Assembly (NCBI GenBank): GCA_022579005.1
Contig: MU401506.1
Coordinates: 1-64,000, forward strand
Direction of reading: 5' to 3'
Origin: Poronia punctata
Taxonomy: Eukaryota; Ascomycota; Sordariomycetes; Xylariales; Xylariaceae
Length of the DNA stretch: 64,000 nucleotides
This document shows positions 48,257 to 63,581 of the stretch, in pieces. The notes under the pieces are model-generated. The model did not search any database. It saw only the letters and a list, made by a program, of their open reading frames with translations, and was not told the origin of the DNA. A program made the position numbers and the translations under genes. Each line of letters opens with the position of its first letter. Position 1 is the first letter of the stretch.

Positions 48257-50721
48257 ATTTTAATGTTTTTTTAATAGTTACTTATAATAAATATTAGAAT
48301 ATTAATACTTATATAGTTAGTAATCTCTTTATATAAGAATTACATACGTTTTAAGTACTATTTGCCTATATACTATATAGCTTTTATAATCTTTGCTACT
48401 TTATTAAATTAAATAACTTTAATAGGTATTGCCTTATATATTATTAATAATATAATATCTATTTAATTATATAAAATATTATACTTTATTTATATAAAGT
48501 AATTACTTACTTATATAATTATATTATAATAACGCTATTTATTTACTTACTTTTAAAGCACTTATATTATATTTAATTAAGGTTTAAAAAAGCATTAAAG
48601 TATAGCTAGATCTTCTTTAATTATTATTAGCAAAAAGCTATATTATAAATAAAAATTTAATAATTTTATATTATATTTTTATTTGTATAGGTATAATATT
48701 TATATAAAATTAAAAAGTGCTATCTTAAAGTCTTTAAAAAGTATAACTTTAAAAAGTTGTTAAAAAAGGTATTATAATGTCTAATATATAAGTATGCTTT
48801 TTAAAGCAAATCTAATAGGCTTTTAAACCTGTTTTAAACCAGATTTTTTATATAAAAAAGTATAGTTTAAAAAGGTACTTTAATATATACTATTAAAAAA
48901 GTACTTTAAATTATTTTTATTATAGTTTTTAAGCTATATTTTTAAAAGATTTAAAAAAAAAATCTATAATGCTAAATAAAATAATAAAAGTTATAAGTTA
49001 AAAAGACTATATAAATTTAAGCTAATTACCTAATGTAATATTATTAATTTAAATATAAATTAAATGCTAGTATTATTTAGTTAACTTTTTAAAAAAAAAG
49101 AAAAAATTATATTTGCTAGTTAGCAACAATTAAATTATATTATAAAACAATAACAAAAATTAATAATAATAACAAAATTAAATTAACTTTAGCTAAAAAA
49201 GCTAAACTACTAATAGTTTAAAGCTTTTAAATAATATTTAGAAATATTATAAAACTATAACTAATTAAAGATAAAAATATTATTATTTTTTTTTAGTATA
49301 ATAATTTATTGCTATAACTTAGCGCTGTGCTTTTTAGTTATAGCTTCTTTTAATTTTTTAATAAATAGGCTAATAGCTAGAAACTAAGCTAAAAACTTTA
49401 TTTTTATTAGTTAAAAATAAAAGAAAGTAGTATAAAAATATTAATAGCATAAATTAAAACTTTAAAATTATTAAAAACAAGTTTAAAATATATATAAATT
49501 AAAAAACTTATAGCGTTAATAGTAAGTTATTTAATTAAACTTTAAAGCAAAGTTTTAGTTTAAAAATAATGCTAACTATAAAAAACTGCATTTTTTTTGC
49601 TTAAACTTTTCTTGCTAATTAAATTATAAATAAATTAATATATTAAAACTATGTAGTAAAAAGTAATATAAAAGCAAAACTAGGCCTTTGCAATTTTATT
49701 ATAAAATAATACTAAACTATTTTAAAATATAGTGCTATTTTTGTTAGTAATAGCTAAGCTTTAAAAATTACTTAAAGTAGTATAAGTAAAAAAAAAAGCA
49801 GCTTTAAACTATTTTAATAATTTAGCAACTTAAATTGTATTAAACTATAATATTTTTAGCAACTAAAAAAAATAAAATATTAAAGGTTAGTAAAACGTAT
49901 ATAAAAAAGGTATAAATTAGCATATAGGCTTATATATATTATAAGCTTTTTAATAGGTTTTATAAAAAAAAGCACTAAGATTTTTGTAAATATATATTAT
50001 ATAAAGCAGCAAACTTTTATTTAGCTAAAAATTATATGTTATACAATTAAAATAAAGCTAGTAAGCATTTAAAATTAAAATAATTTTCTAGCTATTGTAA
50101 GTATTATATTTTTAGTTACGCACTTTAGTACTTTGTTTGCGTAAGCTACAAAGTTTATAGCGCTTATTATAAGCATGTTTACTAGCTATACTGCTTATAC
50201 TACTTATATTACTTTAGCTAACATTACCTTTACTTTTATTACTTTTGTATTAGCTTTTGTTTTTATTATTTTTTTTGTAGTAAACTACAGTATTAGTAGT
50301 AAAAGCTAATATTGCGTTAAATTAAGTATAAAATAAAAAGGAAAAGAGGTAGAAAAAAGGTAGAATAGGTGTTAATAAATATAAGAAAAAAAAAGTTATA
50401 AAAAATAAAAAGTAAAATTAAAATAATAGTAGTAGTAAAAGTATTAAAAATAAAAAATAAAAAAGTTAGTATAAGTGTTAGTAAAATATAAAAATATATT
50501 AGTATATGTTTAAATTAACTATAAAACATACTTATAATAAACCTAACTTTAATACTTATAGTTTAATTAAAAAGTACTTAAGTACTTAAGTACTAGACAA
50601 TTTAATTAGTTAAGTTAATTAAAAGTTATAGCTAAAAAATATATAAACAGCTAAACTATATATATTTAAAATAATACTATTAACATACTTATAGTTAAGT
50701 ATAATAAAAAAAGAAAATAAT

Positions 50722-50899
50722 TATAATAATAAAGGTATAAAATACTTTTATTAAACCTATATAAAAAATATGTCCTACCCTTATATTAAATAAGATTTTT
50801 TTTCTTTTTAAACATTAGTTTATATTAACTACAATACCTAATATACTTAATGTTATACTTAACTGTCCCTTTTCTATATTTTTCTTTTTTACTATAACA
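50722..50899 (+). repeat. Right LTR of element 1 (178 bp)
   Basis: Starts TATAATAATAAAGG, with both G of the ancestral TGTG lost to A, and ends ACTATAACA with the terminal CA kept. It is followed by the second TATAA and then directly by the continuation of copy B (GCATG...). Confidence 0.9.
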
Positions 50900-50937
50900 T
50901 ATAAGCATGTTTATTATTTTAGCTAAATTGCTTATAG

Positions 50938-51235
50938 TACGACGTAATTAGCATGCATGCTTATTACGCCTTACGTTATAGGGTAGCTGCAGGACTAAAA
51001 GGGACTAGCTTGTTTTTTGTCTTTATATATGTAGCTATTATTTTGCGTTACTTTTTAGACCTAGATATCTAGCTATTTATTGCACACTTAATATACTAAG
51101 TTATGCTTTTTAAAATACTTTTATAAAGCTATAATTAATGCAAAGCCCTTAAAACCTAGTTAATGCGTTTACTTTAGCTAGACCTTTTTTAATATAAAGT
51201 TAAAGTGATTTTTAAAAATTTTTAATTTTATTACA
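50938..51235 (+). repeat. Left LTR of element 2 (298 bp)
   Basis: Begins TACGACGTAATTAG (TG has become TA) and ends ATTACA. Long stretches are shared with 63582-63880, and most differences I see are transitions. Confidence 0.85.
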
Positions 51236-54200
51236 ATAGTAATTTTGCCTAGACATAAGACTTATAAGAGCCTTTTTTTATAAGGCAGACTATATATAAA
51301 AGGTAAAAAGCTAAAAATTAATAATATGCCTATATATACAAGCGCGCTTAAGCTAAAAATGTAATAAGTTTTTGCAACTATTAACAATTTAATTAAAAAA
51401 ACAAAAACAAGATACTAGCTTACTTTAAACCTTAAAAACTATAAAAATTAGCTAAAAGCTTTAGTGCAAAAATAACGTGTTATAAAAAGGCTTTAAAAAT
51501 AGCTAAGTTATTATAGTTTAAAACTAAGCAGTAAAAGCTATACAAATTAAGCTATAAAGCTAAAACTATAAAATATAACCTAGCTAGCTTGCTACTTTTA
51601 GTTTAATAAAGCTATAAAACTATAACTTAAAAAATACTTTTAGTAGCAATTTAAAGAAACTAAGAATATAAAAGGACTAGAGAGAAATTAAAAAATAAAT
51701 AGCTAGAAAACTAAAAAAACTAGAAAATAAGCAGCTAAAAGACTAAAAAAACTAAAAAACTAAAAAGATTTAAATATTGTAATAAATAAAAAAAAGTAGC
51801 ATATTTTATAGGGTATAAAAAGGGTTTGCTGTACTTAGAGCTGCGTATATGCAAGCTAGCAGCTAGAGATTAAAACAACTTAAAAATTAAACCTTTAACA
51901 AAAACCTTAAAAATTAATAGCTTGCCTAAGCAAAGACTTTTAAAATCTTAATTAAATATAAATACTAGCTAATACTTTTTTATTATATTTTTTTTTTTTT
52001 TAGTTAACACTAGCTTCTTAACGCATTTATACTTTATTATTTTAGCTTACATTATTTTATATAGTTTTTTTTATTTAATATATTGCTTTTTATAAGACTT
52101 TGTAGTTTTATAAACAAAGACTACAATTTAAGCTGCTACTTTATACTACTTAAACCTTTTACTTTAAAACAATATTAAAGCAGTTTACTAAACTTTGCTT
52201 TTATTTAAAAAGTAATATTTTTAACTATTTGCTTATATTTAGCTAGCTTTGTTTTATTTTTTATTATTAACTTAAAGCTTAAAGCCTTTAAGTTAGCTAG
52301 GACTTTTGCTTTATTATTACTTTTTAGCTAAAGACTTATTTTAACTTTTGCTTTTAGTACTTTAACTATAAGCTATAAAAACTTAACTTTAGTTTTTATT
52401 AACTATTTTGCTACCTTTTTATATAACTTTTACATTTTTTAGCAATATATAACTTATTTTAATTTTTTAAAGCGTTTTAACTTTTTTTTTAATAGCACTA
52501 AAGCAATAAACTAGCTTAAAAAGGTTTTTTACTACTTTAATAATTATTATATAACTTTAAAAGCTTATATTTAATTATTATTTTAATATGCTTTAACTTA
52601 TAAGGTTTATAAGTAGTTAATTTTTTTTTTAAAAGATTGCGTAAACTAAAATATTGCTTATAGCACTATTAAACGTTATTTTTATTTAAATAATTTTAAG
52701 CAAAAATCTTTTGCTATTGCTATACTTTATAACTATAAAAAAATATTTTAGTTAAATAATATTAAAAGCTTATATAAATACTTTTAGCAACATTGCTTTT
52801 TTTATTAAAATATTAAAGCTTATAATAAGCTATATTTTAACAACGCTATAGTTTAAAGCTTTTTATAAAAAATATTTAACTTTATAATTTAAGCTATTTT
52901 TTTTTTTTATTAACTAAGGTTTAGTAATTTTAAATAACTTACTTATAAAAACCTTTATAACAAGCTTAACTTTTAAGCAATAAACAAGTTTTGCTTTTAA
53001 AAACACTAAAAGTAAAGTAAAAAAGATCTTAGCTTATTAAAAAAAAAGTTTAAGCTTTTTAAAAAACTTAATAAGCTTTTTTACTTATACTTTGCTAAAG
53101 CTATTGCAACTTAGCTTAAAAATTAATAAAACGCCTAATAAGCAAAAAGTATAGCTATAGTTAATAGCTAGCTAGTAATTATTATAAAATAAAAGCTTAT
53201 TACTATTATAAACAACTTTACTTTACGTTTTTAAAAAATTAAAATTATAATAAGTTAGCTAAAAGTTATTATAAAAAAATAATAAAAAATAATAAATTAA
53301 CTAGCTTTTTAGCTTTTTATTAATTATAATTAACAAAGTATATAAGCTATAGTATACTTAATAAACTAGTAAGGCAGTTATAGTAAATAAAAACAAAAAA
53401 GTTACTAAAGCTGTTTAAATTAAAAAGTACTTAGTTATAAGTATTAAATATATTTAAAAAACTTTTACTTATAATAAAACTGTTTAAAAGCATATAACTT
53501 TAATAAAAACAAAATTATATATTTTAATAGTTAGTAGCACTTTAAAAAAAAGCGTTTACTTAAATATATTTAATATATTGCTTTGCTTAGTAACGTTATT
53601 ATATTTAGCTAAAAGCATAAAAGTATTAAAATTAAAGTATTGCACTATATTTAAAAAAATAACCTAGCTAATAACTATAACTTTTATTTTTTAGTATATT
53701 ATAAACTTAAAAAGCAAAATTTAATTTTATAAAATATAGCTTTTAAAGCAGCACAATAGTTATAAATAAAATATATTTAATTAGTATAAGTAGCTAATGT
53801 TTAAAATTAATAAAATGCCTTAGCTATAAAAAGCGTTATTAATACTAAACTTTTTGCTTATACTAGCAATATAAATATAATTAAAGCTTTGCGCTAAAAT
53901 AATAACTTATTTATATATAAAAGTAAAGGCTACGTTTATATAAACTAAACCTAGAATTTTATTTATATTATTACTATTAACTTTAATAATATAAAAATTA
54001 TAAAAAAAGTTAAAAAAGGCAATAATAAAATAGCTGCTAAAATGTTTGCTATTAACTAATATAAGCTACTTTTTATATAAGTTTACTTTTACTAAAAGCT
54101 TATAAAAGTTTTTGCTTAAAAAAATAAAAATATTTTGCTATAATTAAATATTTAACTAGTTGCTTTAAAAGTTAAAATATTTAATTTACTTCTTACTACT

Positions 54201-57200
54201 ATAAAAAATATACTTAAAAGTAAAGAAGCTAATATAAAATAAGCGCTTAATATTTATATAAAAGCTTAATAGTTATAAAATATTAAAGTTAACAAGCTGC
54301 TTTTAAAAAAAGTTAATATTATGCTTAAAAATATAATTTTTAAAGCACTAGGCTATGCTAATATGTTAATTTATTAGGTTAGCTATATTGTTTAAAATGC
54401 TATAGTTAAAAGTAAAAAAACTATTTATATAGCGCTTAAAAATATTAAATATTAATTTAGCTAAAAAGGTAAAAGTTAGGTTTTAATTAACGCTATAAAC
54501 TTTAGCAAGCTACTTAGCTTATAGCTTAATATAATTACGCTTTTAAAATTAACTAATTGCTTTATAGCTTTAGTTTAATAAACTAGATCTTAGCTTATTA
54601 AAAATACGTTATAATAAGCAACTAATATAAGCAGCTATTTTTATATTAATATTATAATAGTTGCTTTTAATATTTTATAAAACAATATTTAACTAAGTGC
54701 TTAAAGCTTTAATTTAAAGCCAACCTTATTTTAAGTATTTTTTATAGCTTTAAAGCAGTGCATAGTTACTAACTACGTTTAGACTTGCTTTAAAATTACT
54801 ATTATTATAAGCATAAAAAAGCAAGGCAAGCTTATTATAAAAGTTATTAATATTAGTACGCAAGCTAGCCTTATTATTAAAATATACGTTTTAAAGCACG
54901 CCTTGCTAGTTTAATAAACTAGTTTTACTTAGAAAGGCTATAGTAGTAACGCTAATAAAGTTAGCTATACTAATATTATTAAAATTAAAGTATAGCTTGC
55001 TAAGTAAAGCGTTAATTTTTTGTTATATATTATTTTAAAGCAATATGCTTTATTTTTTTTGCTTTTAAGTATAAATTTTATTATTAAAATAAATATGTTT
55101 TTATACTATTAAAATAATTACTTTATATATAATATATAGTTTAAAAAAATAAAAATTATAATTTTAGTAGCATTTATTAAAGACTAGTTTTTGTTGTAGC
55201 TATTTAAAGTTGTTAATATATTAAAAAACTAGCTACTATTTGCTTATTTTTAAAGCTAGCAAATAGTATAATAAGGCCTTATTAAGCAATTGTTAAAAAA
55301 GTAGCTAATAATAATAATAATAATAAGTTTAACTTATTTTGCTATAATTAAAATATTGCCTTAGTTATAGATTATAACGCTGCTTTTTATAGTATGCTTT
55401 AAAAAAATATTTTTAATGTAGTGCTTAATATTAAAAAAAGTTTACTTTTAAATACTGCTAGCCCTAGCTTTTTTTACTTTAAAAGCGCTATACTATTTAG
55501 TTGCAAGCACAATATTAATTTTAGCTTTTTTAATATATTTTTAATTAGTCTAGCTAATAATAAGACAATATAAGCTATATTATATAATAACGCTTTTATA
55601 AATATTTTTTGCAATGCTACTTAAAAGGTTTATTATAAAGCTTAATAAGCTAGCATTGCTACTACTAAAAAAGCAAATTAACTAGGTGCTTTAATTAAGT
55701 TGTTTAATATTTTTACTATATATAAAAGCAAGGCTAAAAAAGTTTATTTTTTTAATAATGTTTTACTAAACAAAACAACTTTTTTAAGCACATATAACTA
55801 AAAAAAGGAAGCTATTAAAAAAAAAGTTGTAAACGTTAAAAATAAAACTTAGTTATAATAAAAAAGTATTTATAAAAATATTTAGCTTTAATTTATAAAA
55901 TACTTTTAAAAAACGCAACTTACTTAGAAAAAAGTTATAAAGCTACTTTAAAGCTTAAAAAAAACCGGCTTTACTAATATAAAAAAAATAGTTTTGCTAA
56001 AAATCTTTTTTTATAAGAAAATAGCTTTAGTATAAGATTTTTTTAAAATAAAACGCGCTAATAATAGTATTGCTTTGCTATATAAAATTAAAGCAATGCT
56101 TTATAAAGCATAGCAAGCTAAAAGCATTTTAATTTTTGCGCTACTAAAAAACAAAGTTATTAAAGTTTTATAAATACGCTTTAAAAATAAGGTTTTAAAA
56201 AAAGCAAGCTTGCTATATTATAATACGTAGTTTATAGTTAAAAAGCCTAAAAAAGGCCTATGCTTTATTAACTTAGCTACTAAGCTTAATACTATTATTA
56301 TTTAAAACGCTATTTTATTATAAAGCTATAATAAGTTTATAAAAAAATTTATTATATATGTTATTATATTAGTTAGCAACTTGTTTTTTAGCTATAATTA
56401 AATTAATTTTTTTATTTATAGCTATGCTTTAATTATATTTAATACTTTGCTTAGGTTATTTTAAATAATAACTTTACTATAAAGCTATATAAACTTTATT
56501 GCTTAGTTTTTATATATTATTATATAAGTTTTTTTTAATATTGCTTTTTAAAAATGCAAGCTTTTTTTTAATAATATAAAAATTAAAAGCTTTATATTAT
56601 ACTATAATAATTAAAAAGTTGCTTTTAAAATTAAGTAATATATTTTAAAGCATTTAAAAAATATTAATGCTATGCTTTTTAATTTAAAACTAGCTAGTTT
56701 TACTTTAAGTGCTATAAAAAGCAAATAGTATTGCTAATTTGCAAAAATTATTAGGTTTATATATAAAATATATAAAAAAAAGCCTATTAGTATAAAGGTT
56801 ATTAAAATTAAAAAATAGCTTGCATATAAAAATATTATAAATATTAAAGCTTTTTTTAAAATTACTGTTTACTATAAAATATAAATTAAAAACTATTTTT
56901 AAATTTATATACTTTTTACTACTTTTTTGCAAAAAAATATAGCCTTTATTTAAAAAAGTAAGCAATAGCAGTTTATAAATTAGTTAAAGCTTGCTTTAAT
57001 TAATATACTGCTTTTAGTTATTATTAACTATAAAAGTAAACAGATTTACTTTTAAACTAATACTTTTAAAACTAAATAAAAATATATTTTAGCTTAAAAA
57101 ATAAATAAAGAAATTAAACTAGCTTAATATAAGTTAAAATATTAAAAAGGCTTTAAGTTAAATTATAACGCTATAAAGCAAAAAGCTTTTAGCGTTGTTA

Positions 57201-60200
57201 AGTTGCTAAAGTGCTTATAAAACTACTTTTATAGTATATAATTTATTTTAAAAACTAATGTAAAAGTTTTAATTGCTTAGCTAAATAATAAGTTTTTTAC
57301 TTTTTTAAATATAGTTTTTATTTAATAAATCTTATATATTAAAATATTTAACTTTAAGCTTTGCTATATACTAAAAGAAAAGCATATAGCTATAAATAGC
57401 TTATTTTAGCAACCTTAAAAGCTTATTAATAATAATAATAATAAGTAAAAAAGTAATATAAAGTAATTTATTAATACTTAGCTTAGCGCTATATTTATTA
57501 ACGTTAATATGGTTTAAGTTAACTTAAAAACAAATATAAACAAAGCCTTAAAACTTAATTGCAAGTTACTTGCTTTTAGCTATTTAATTTAGCTTATTAA
57601 GCTGCTGCTAAAGCCTATAGTTTAATAAACTTAAAAAAGTTAAAAAATTGCTTAATTTCTTATTATTAGTATTATTTTAAAACGCTATAATAACAAATAT
57701 AAACAAAAAAAGTTTAAAAATTACGTATATTAATACTTTATATATAATAGTACTTTATAAAAGCAAGCAACTTAGCGTTTTATTTTTAAGCAATATATTA
57801 ATTTTTTAAAAAAACGCAAGTTAATTATTTAAAAAATTTACTTAGCTTTTAGCTATAAAAAAATTAACTTAGTAATTTAATAAATTTTGCAACTTTATTA
57901 CTAGCTTAACTTTGCTAAAAACGTTTACTTAGTAACTAAGTTTTATTTTAATTATTAAAAGTTATAAAGCAGCTTATTTAAAAAATAGCACTAGTATAAT
58001 ATTTTTATTAATTTTTTATGCTTATAAGTTATTAATATTTAAACTATACTATTTTATAAAGACTTTTTTACTTTAGTTAAAGCATAGTATAAGCAAATAG
58101 CTTTTTTTAAAGCTAAAGCTTTTTAATAAGTAAACTTTAAGTTAGTATTTAAGTTTTTTTATAAATATATAGCGTATTGCTATAGTAGCGCTTTATATAT
58201 TAAGTATAATAATAAAAGTAAATTTAAAAAAAAAGTTATTATAGTAATAAAGCACTTTAAATATTATATTGCTTATAAACTAGCCTACTACTTTTAAGCG
58301 CAAGGCTTTATTAAAAATAAGCACTAGCTAATTAAAATAACGCTTATAAAAGTTATTAATAAAACTAAGAAAAACTAGCTAGATTACCTAGGCTTTGCTA
58401 TTTTAATAAATAACGTTATTATTTAATACTATAAATATAGCTTATATAAACTAGTTTATAAGCATTTACTTATTTTGCTAATTAAAAATATTATATTAAC
58501 ATAGTAAGTACTATAATAAGATTTAGTTTTTAATTATATTAATCTAGTAGCATTAAAAGTAAAGTAGCTAAAGCATTACGTAAAAAATGTTAAATATATA
58601 AAGAAAATTATTACTTTAAAATAAAAAAACAATATAAACTAATAAAATTAACAAGATGCTTATAAGATTTAATTTAAAATATATATTAATAACTTTATGC
58701 TTTTATTTAATACTTTTTTTAAAATTAATAAAAGCAATAATAAAAAGCTTTTATATTAATAAAACAAGCTATATTAAATTATTAAAGCTATAAGTAATAT
58801 GTACTATAAGCTTGCTAAAATAAATAAACAGCAGCTATATAGCTACTATTTTATAAAATAGCTTTAAGCTTTTTATAAAGATAATAAAAAATACTAGGTA
58901 CTAAAAAACCCTAACTTAAACCTTTAAACTACTAAGAGTGTTTTTTAAGTAAACAAGCTTATTAATAAACTAGATTTAAACCTTTTAGTAATAAATAATA
59001 ACTTTGCTTTAAATTTTTATAAAAACTATAATTATATTAATAGCTTTTTTAAACTAATAAATATTAACGTAGTAGCTATTAACTATACTTATAAAGCTAG
59101 TATAATATAAGATTAACTAGATACTCTTATTTATAATACGTTTTTTTTTTAAAAACTTAGCTAAAACTACTTATATAATAAGTTTTTATTTTTAGCCTTT
59201 TAAAGGCTACAGCTTTAAAGGAAAAAGTTAAAATAACTACACTTAAGTATTGCGCTGGCTTTTTACCTAGTCTTTTTATTTTCTTTTTTTTTTTTAACAA
59301 ACCTGTTTTCTATTTTTATTTTTTTTTAGTTTTTATTTTATTTACTATTTAAAATTAATAGCTTGCTTGCTAATAATAACGTATGCTTTGCCTGTTTTTT
59401 TATTTTTTTTATAAATATTTTTATTTTTTTTTATAATAATTAAATAGTTAAAGCTATTTAAAAAATGACTTAATGCTTTTTAAGACTTGTTTTTTTGTAT
59501 TGTATATAAAAAATTAACGTAGTGCTTTTTTTATTATAATTTTTTCTTTACTTTTTTGCTTTAATACTTTATACGCTTACTAAAACTTACTTTTAAGGCT
59601 TTAATTTAAAAAATGTTTATAAGTTAGCTTTATAAAGGTGTTTAATATAAGTATAAAAAAAGGTAAGCACTTTTTAGGGCTAATAGCAAACTTAGCGTTT
59701 TTTGTTAATTAAAATGCTATAAAACGTTAGATTTTAGGCAGTTTTTTACTAAAGTTATAAAAAGTGTATAATAAGCTTTAAATTATAAAAGCATAGTTGC
59801 TATAAGACTTGCTTTAAAGCTTAAAATTTAAAATATACTTAAAGAACAGCTATATACTAGATTAGCTCTTTATATTAGATTTAATAAAACGCTTTTTATA
59901 TTAAGTGCAAGGTATAACGTTTAGTAGCCTTTTTTGCTAGATTAAAAGGGCTTTATATTTGTATTAATTTTGCAGCAAGCGTATAAAGTACTTGCTTTAT
60001 AGCTTGCTGTTTTTGTTTTTAATATAAATTGGCCTTGCTTTAAAATTTTTCTATTTTGCTAAACTTTTAATAATTTTAATAATATGTTTTAAGGCGTTGT
60101 TAGCAATATAAAAAAATAAGTGCACTAGCTACTAAATATAGTATTTTTATATAATACTGCTAATAACTTTAAGTTATAAGGCGCTAAGCATTTATTTATT

Positions 60201-63200
60201 ATTAGCTTTTACTTTACTATAAGAAAATTAATAGGTTACTTTTATTTTTTGCTATTTTAAACTAAAAACAGTTTTTTTATTTACTTTAGTAACTAGCTAA
60301 GCTTTGTTTATTTTACTTAGCAACTTTAATAACTACTATATATATATAATATTAGTACTAAGGTTGTTACTTATTTATATATTTATAAGGACTTTAAATA
60401 AGTTAATTTTTAGGCGTTTTAAAGGCAGTATAATAAAGTATGCTATTAATTTTAAGTAAATAAAGTAATAAGAAAAAAGTAAAAAGATAAAGCTAATAGG
60501 AAAAAAAAGGTTAATAAAGGAAAACTAACTATATTGCTTTTTTTTTTTCTTTTTACTTTAAAAAAGCTGTAGCAATAAGTTTTAATAAAGCCTGCTTGCT
60601 TAATAAATTATAAGGTATAAAGTATAACTTTAGTTACTTAAACTAGTAGGTTAACTGCTAAAAGTTGTTTAATTTAAAGGGCAAAATAGGTATAAATAAC
60701 TAGGTAGAAGTTAATTTACTTATGCTTGTAACTTTTAGCAATAAGAAAAATTTTTTAAGTTTTTTTTGCTTTAATTTATTATAAGCAAAAAAACTTAAAA
60801 AAGATTCTTATTTTGTTTTAAAAAGCTGCAAGCAATTAGCTTACCTTTAAAGAAAAAAAACTTATAAACCTGCTTTTACTTTTAGTTTTTTTTTATACCT
60901 ATATAACCTCTTTTTAGATTTTTTTTATTTTTTTTTACTTTTTTATTTTTTGTTTTACTGTAGCACAACTTTTATTATATATAATTAATTAATTGCCCTT
61001 ATATAAATAAAGCACTTATAGTTTAAAAAGGCTTAAAAAACAAGATTTAAAGTTTTGCTTATTATTATATATAGCTAAAATGCTTTGTTTTTACTTTTAA
61101 AAATTTAGCGTTTAATGCATAAATATATTAACGCGCTTTTATATTATATAAAGTTATAAGGATTTAAAAGCAAGAATAGTGCTAGTAATACTAAAATTAA
61201 CTAATTGCTATTAAATAAAAAACGCTTAGAATTTATTTTTTAAAAAATGTAGTAAAAAGAAATATTTAGTTTTTAGCTTAGCATATTAATTAAGTATAAT
61301 AGACGCAAGTAGCTTTTAAAAAGTAAAATAATAGCGGGCATTTAATTAATTTTAGGCAATAAACCTAATATTTTGTTTAAAGATACTTTTAGCTAGGTTA
61401 TAAGCATAAGTTAAGACCTTAGGCTTTAATATATAAGTTACTACTTTAAAGAGCTATTAAAAATAAAGTATAAAAAAGGAATTAATATAAAGCTTTTTAT
61501 TGTAAAAGGACATATTAGCAGCAATTATTAAATACTTATTATTATTAACTTTTACGCTTTAAAGGCTTATATATTTAATTTTTTAAAAAGAGTTTCTTTT
61601 AAAAAACATAAAAAGGCAATATGCTTACTAACAAAGGCCTAGCTAAGTAATATATATAAAATACCTTAGCAATACTATATTGTCTTTTTTTATAACTAAT
61701 TTAATAACTAGTTATATAAGTACTTTTACTTAGTAACGCTAATTATTTTATAAAGTACTTTATAAAAAGCAATTAATATATAGCGTAATAGTGTAATAAG
61801 TAAAGATCTATTAATACTTATTTTAGCAGTTTTATAAATAGCAACTTAATATAAAATCCCTATAAACTAAAAAAAACCTGTTTAAAAGCTTTAAATTAGG
61901 ATAAAGCTTATTAACTACTTGCTAAAGGCCTTAAAGTCTAAGCTTTAAATTCTTGTTTTAAATAACGTAGACTAAGACCTCTTATAATATTTACTTAGGA
62001 AAATTTACGTTTTATAACTATACTAAAAAAGCCTTATTCCTTTATAAACAAGGCAAACCTTTAATTTTAATACAAAAATACTATTGTTAAAAAAGCCTAA
62101 TACTAACAGCTTTTATAGCTTAGCAAACCTTTATAATAGCAATAGCAATTTATTATAATATTAATATAAGCTATTATAGTTAGTTAATATTAATTTTAAA
62201 ATTAAATAAGGAAAATAGTTATTAGATAATAAAGTAATAGTTACCTTAACATACTTTATAAAAAACTATTACCTTACTGCCTGCTTTAAGCTTTTTATAA
62301 TAATAGTAAAACTTATATAAAAAGTATACTTATTAAAAGTATAGCAGCAAAGCAAAGTTACTTAGAATTGCTAATAAAAGTAAGATATATGCTAATAATA
62401 GCTTTAATTTTTTATACTAAAAGTTTATAAACAAGTATATTAGTATAGTTTAGTAGTTAATTATAAAAATTAAGTAGCTTATATTTTTAATAGCTTAATA
62501 ATATTAAATAAAAGCGTATAGCAAATTTTTAAAATACTAACTACGCTATACTAAGATATATTTAATATAATGCTTTTTTTTTAAAAAGTTAAAGTCCTTT
62601 TTTTTTTAATTTAATAAAAAGGTTAAAAATATAAAATACTTAGCATTTTTTATATAGTTTTTTTATTTAAATAACTAAACTAACTAGCTTTGTTAACTTT
62701 AAGTATATTTAGCAACTATTAGCAATATAATACTTAAACCTTTTTAAATATGCTAAAATAAATAGTAAAAATTTATTAAACTAATATAAAAAATAAGCAA
62801 AGCTAAAATTAAGCTAAGGCTTTTTAAGCCTAAACACTAAGCTTGATAATATTAGAACTAAGCAAACTTTAGTTATAAAGCACTTTTAAGCCTTTATTTA
62901 ATTAGCAAACTAATATAAGGTTTTTATTACTATTAATAAAAAAAGCAAAGTTTATAAGCCCTTTATTTAATCTGCTTATAAAAATAACTACGTTAAAAAA
63001 AAGGCTTTTTATTAATAGCTTATACAATATTATATTACTTTTTTTAGTTTTTAATATAAAAAAGGCATACTATTATAAGTTTTATTATAAGCTTTATAGT
63101 GCTTAAGTAAAAGTTAAGAAATATAAACTAAAATTAACTTTTTAAAACATTATGTTTTTATAAGTTAAGCAAAGCTTACTAAAAGTATTTACTATATAAC

Positions 63201-63581
63201 TAAGTCTTAGTTAAGCTAATGCCTTTTATTATAAAGTTAATAAAACCTTTACTTAGTATATAAGCTAACTTTAACTTATTTATTTTAATAATTAAAAAAG
63301 CTAAGCATAGTACTATATAAATATAAAAGCACTTAAAGCAGCTATAGCTAAAAAAAAAGCTAAACAACTTAATTATACAACTATTAAAAAGCTTTAATAA
63401 TTATGTTAAAAGTAACATACTAAACTTTTAATAGTACTAGATAATTAAAAATAGCTAATAAAACAATCTAGGCCTTATATTAATTAAAGGCAGCTATACA
63501 TATTTTTTTATTTTTATTTTTTATGTTAATTTATTTAGCTTTAAAGTGCTAAAGATAGCAACCTTTTTAGCTAGAAAAGAT

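Larger units (their letters stand above)
48079..50899 (+). mobile_element. Nested LTR element 1 (2821 bp, RIP-degraded)
   Basis: Two direct repeats of exactly 178 bp bound the element, and TATAA lies on each side (48074-48078 and 50900-50904); copy A has a single TATAA at the same point. The left LTR begins TG and the right LTR ends CA. The interior (2465 bp) has no open frame and no recognisable gag or pol. A purine-rich stretch just before the right LTR (about 50704-50718) could be the polypurine tract, which would put the element on the plus strand. The length is short for an autonomous retrotransposon, so a non-autonomous (LARD/TRIM-like) or deleted copy is likely. Confidence 0.85.

Noticed and set aside
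56705..56965. 86-codon minus frame in LTR element 2
   Set aside because: Composed almost wholly of Phe, Asn, Lys, Ile, Tyr and Leu from A/T-rich codons, as expected in RIP-degraded DNA.
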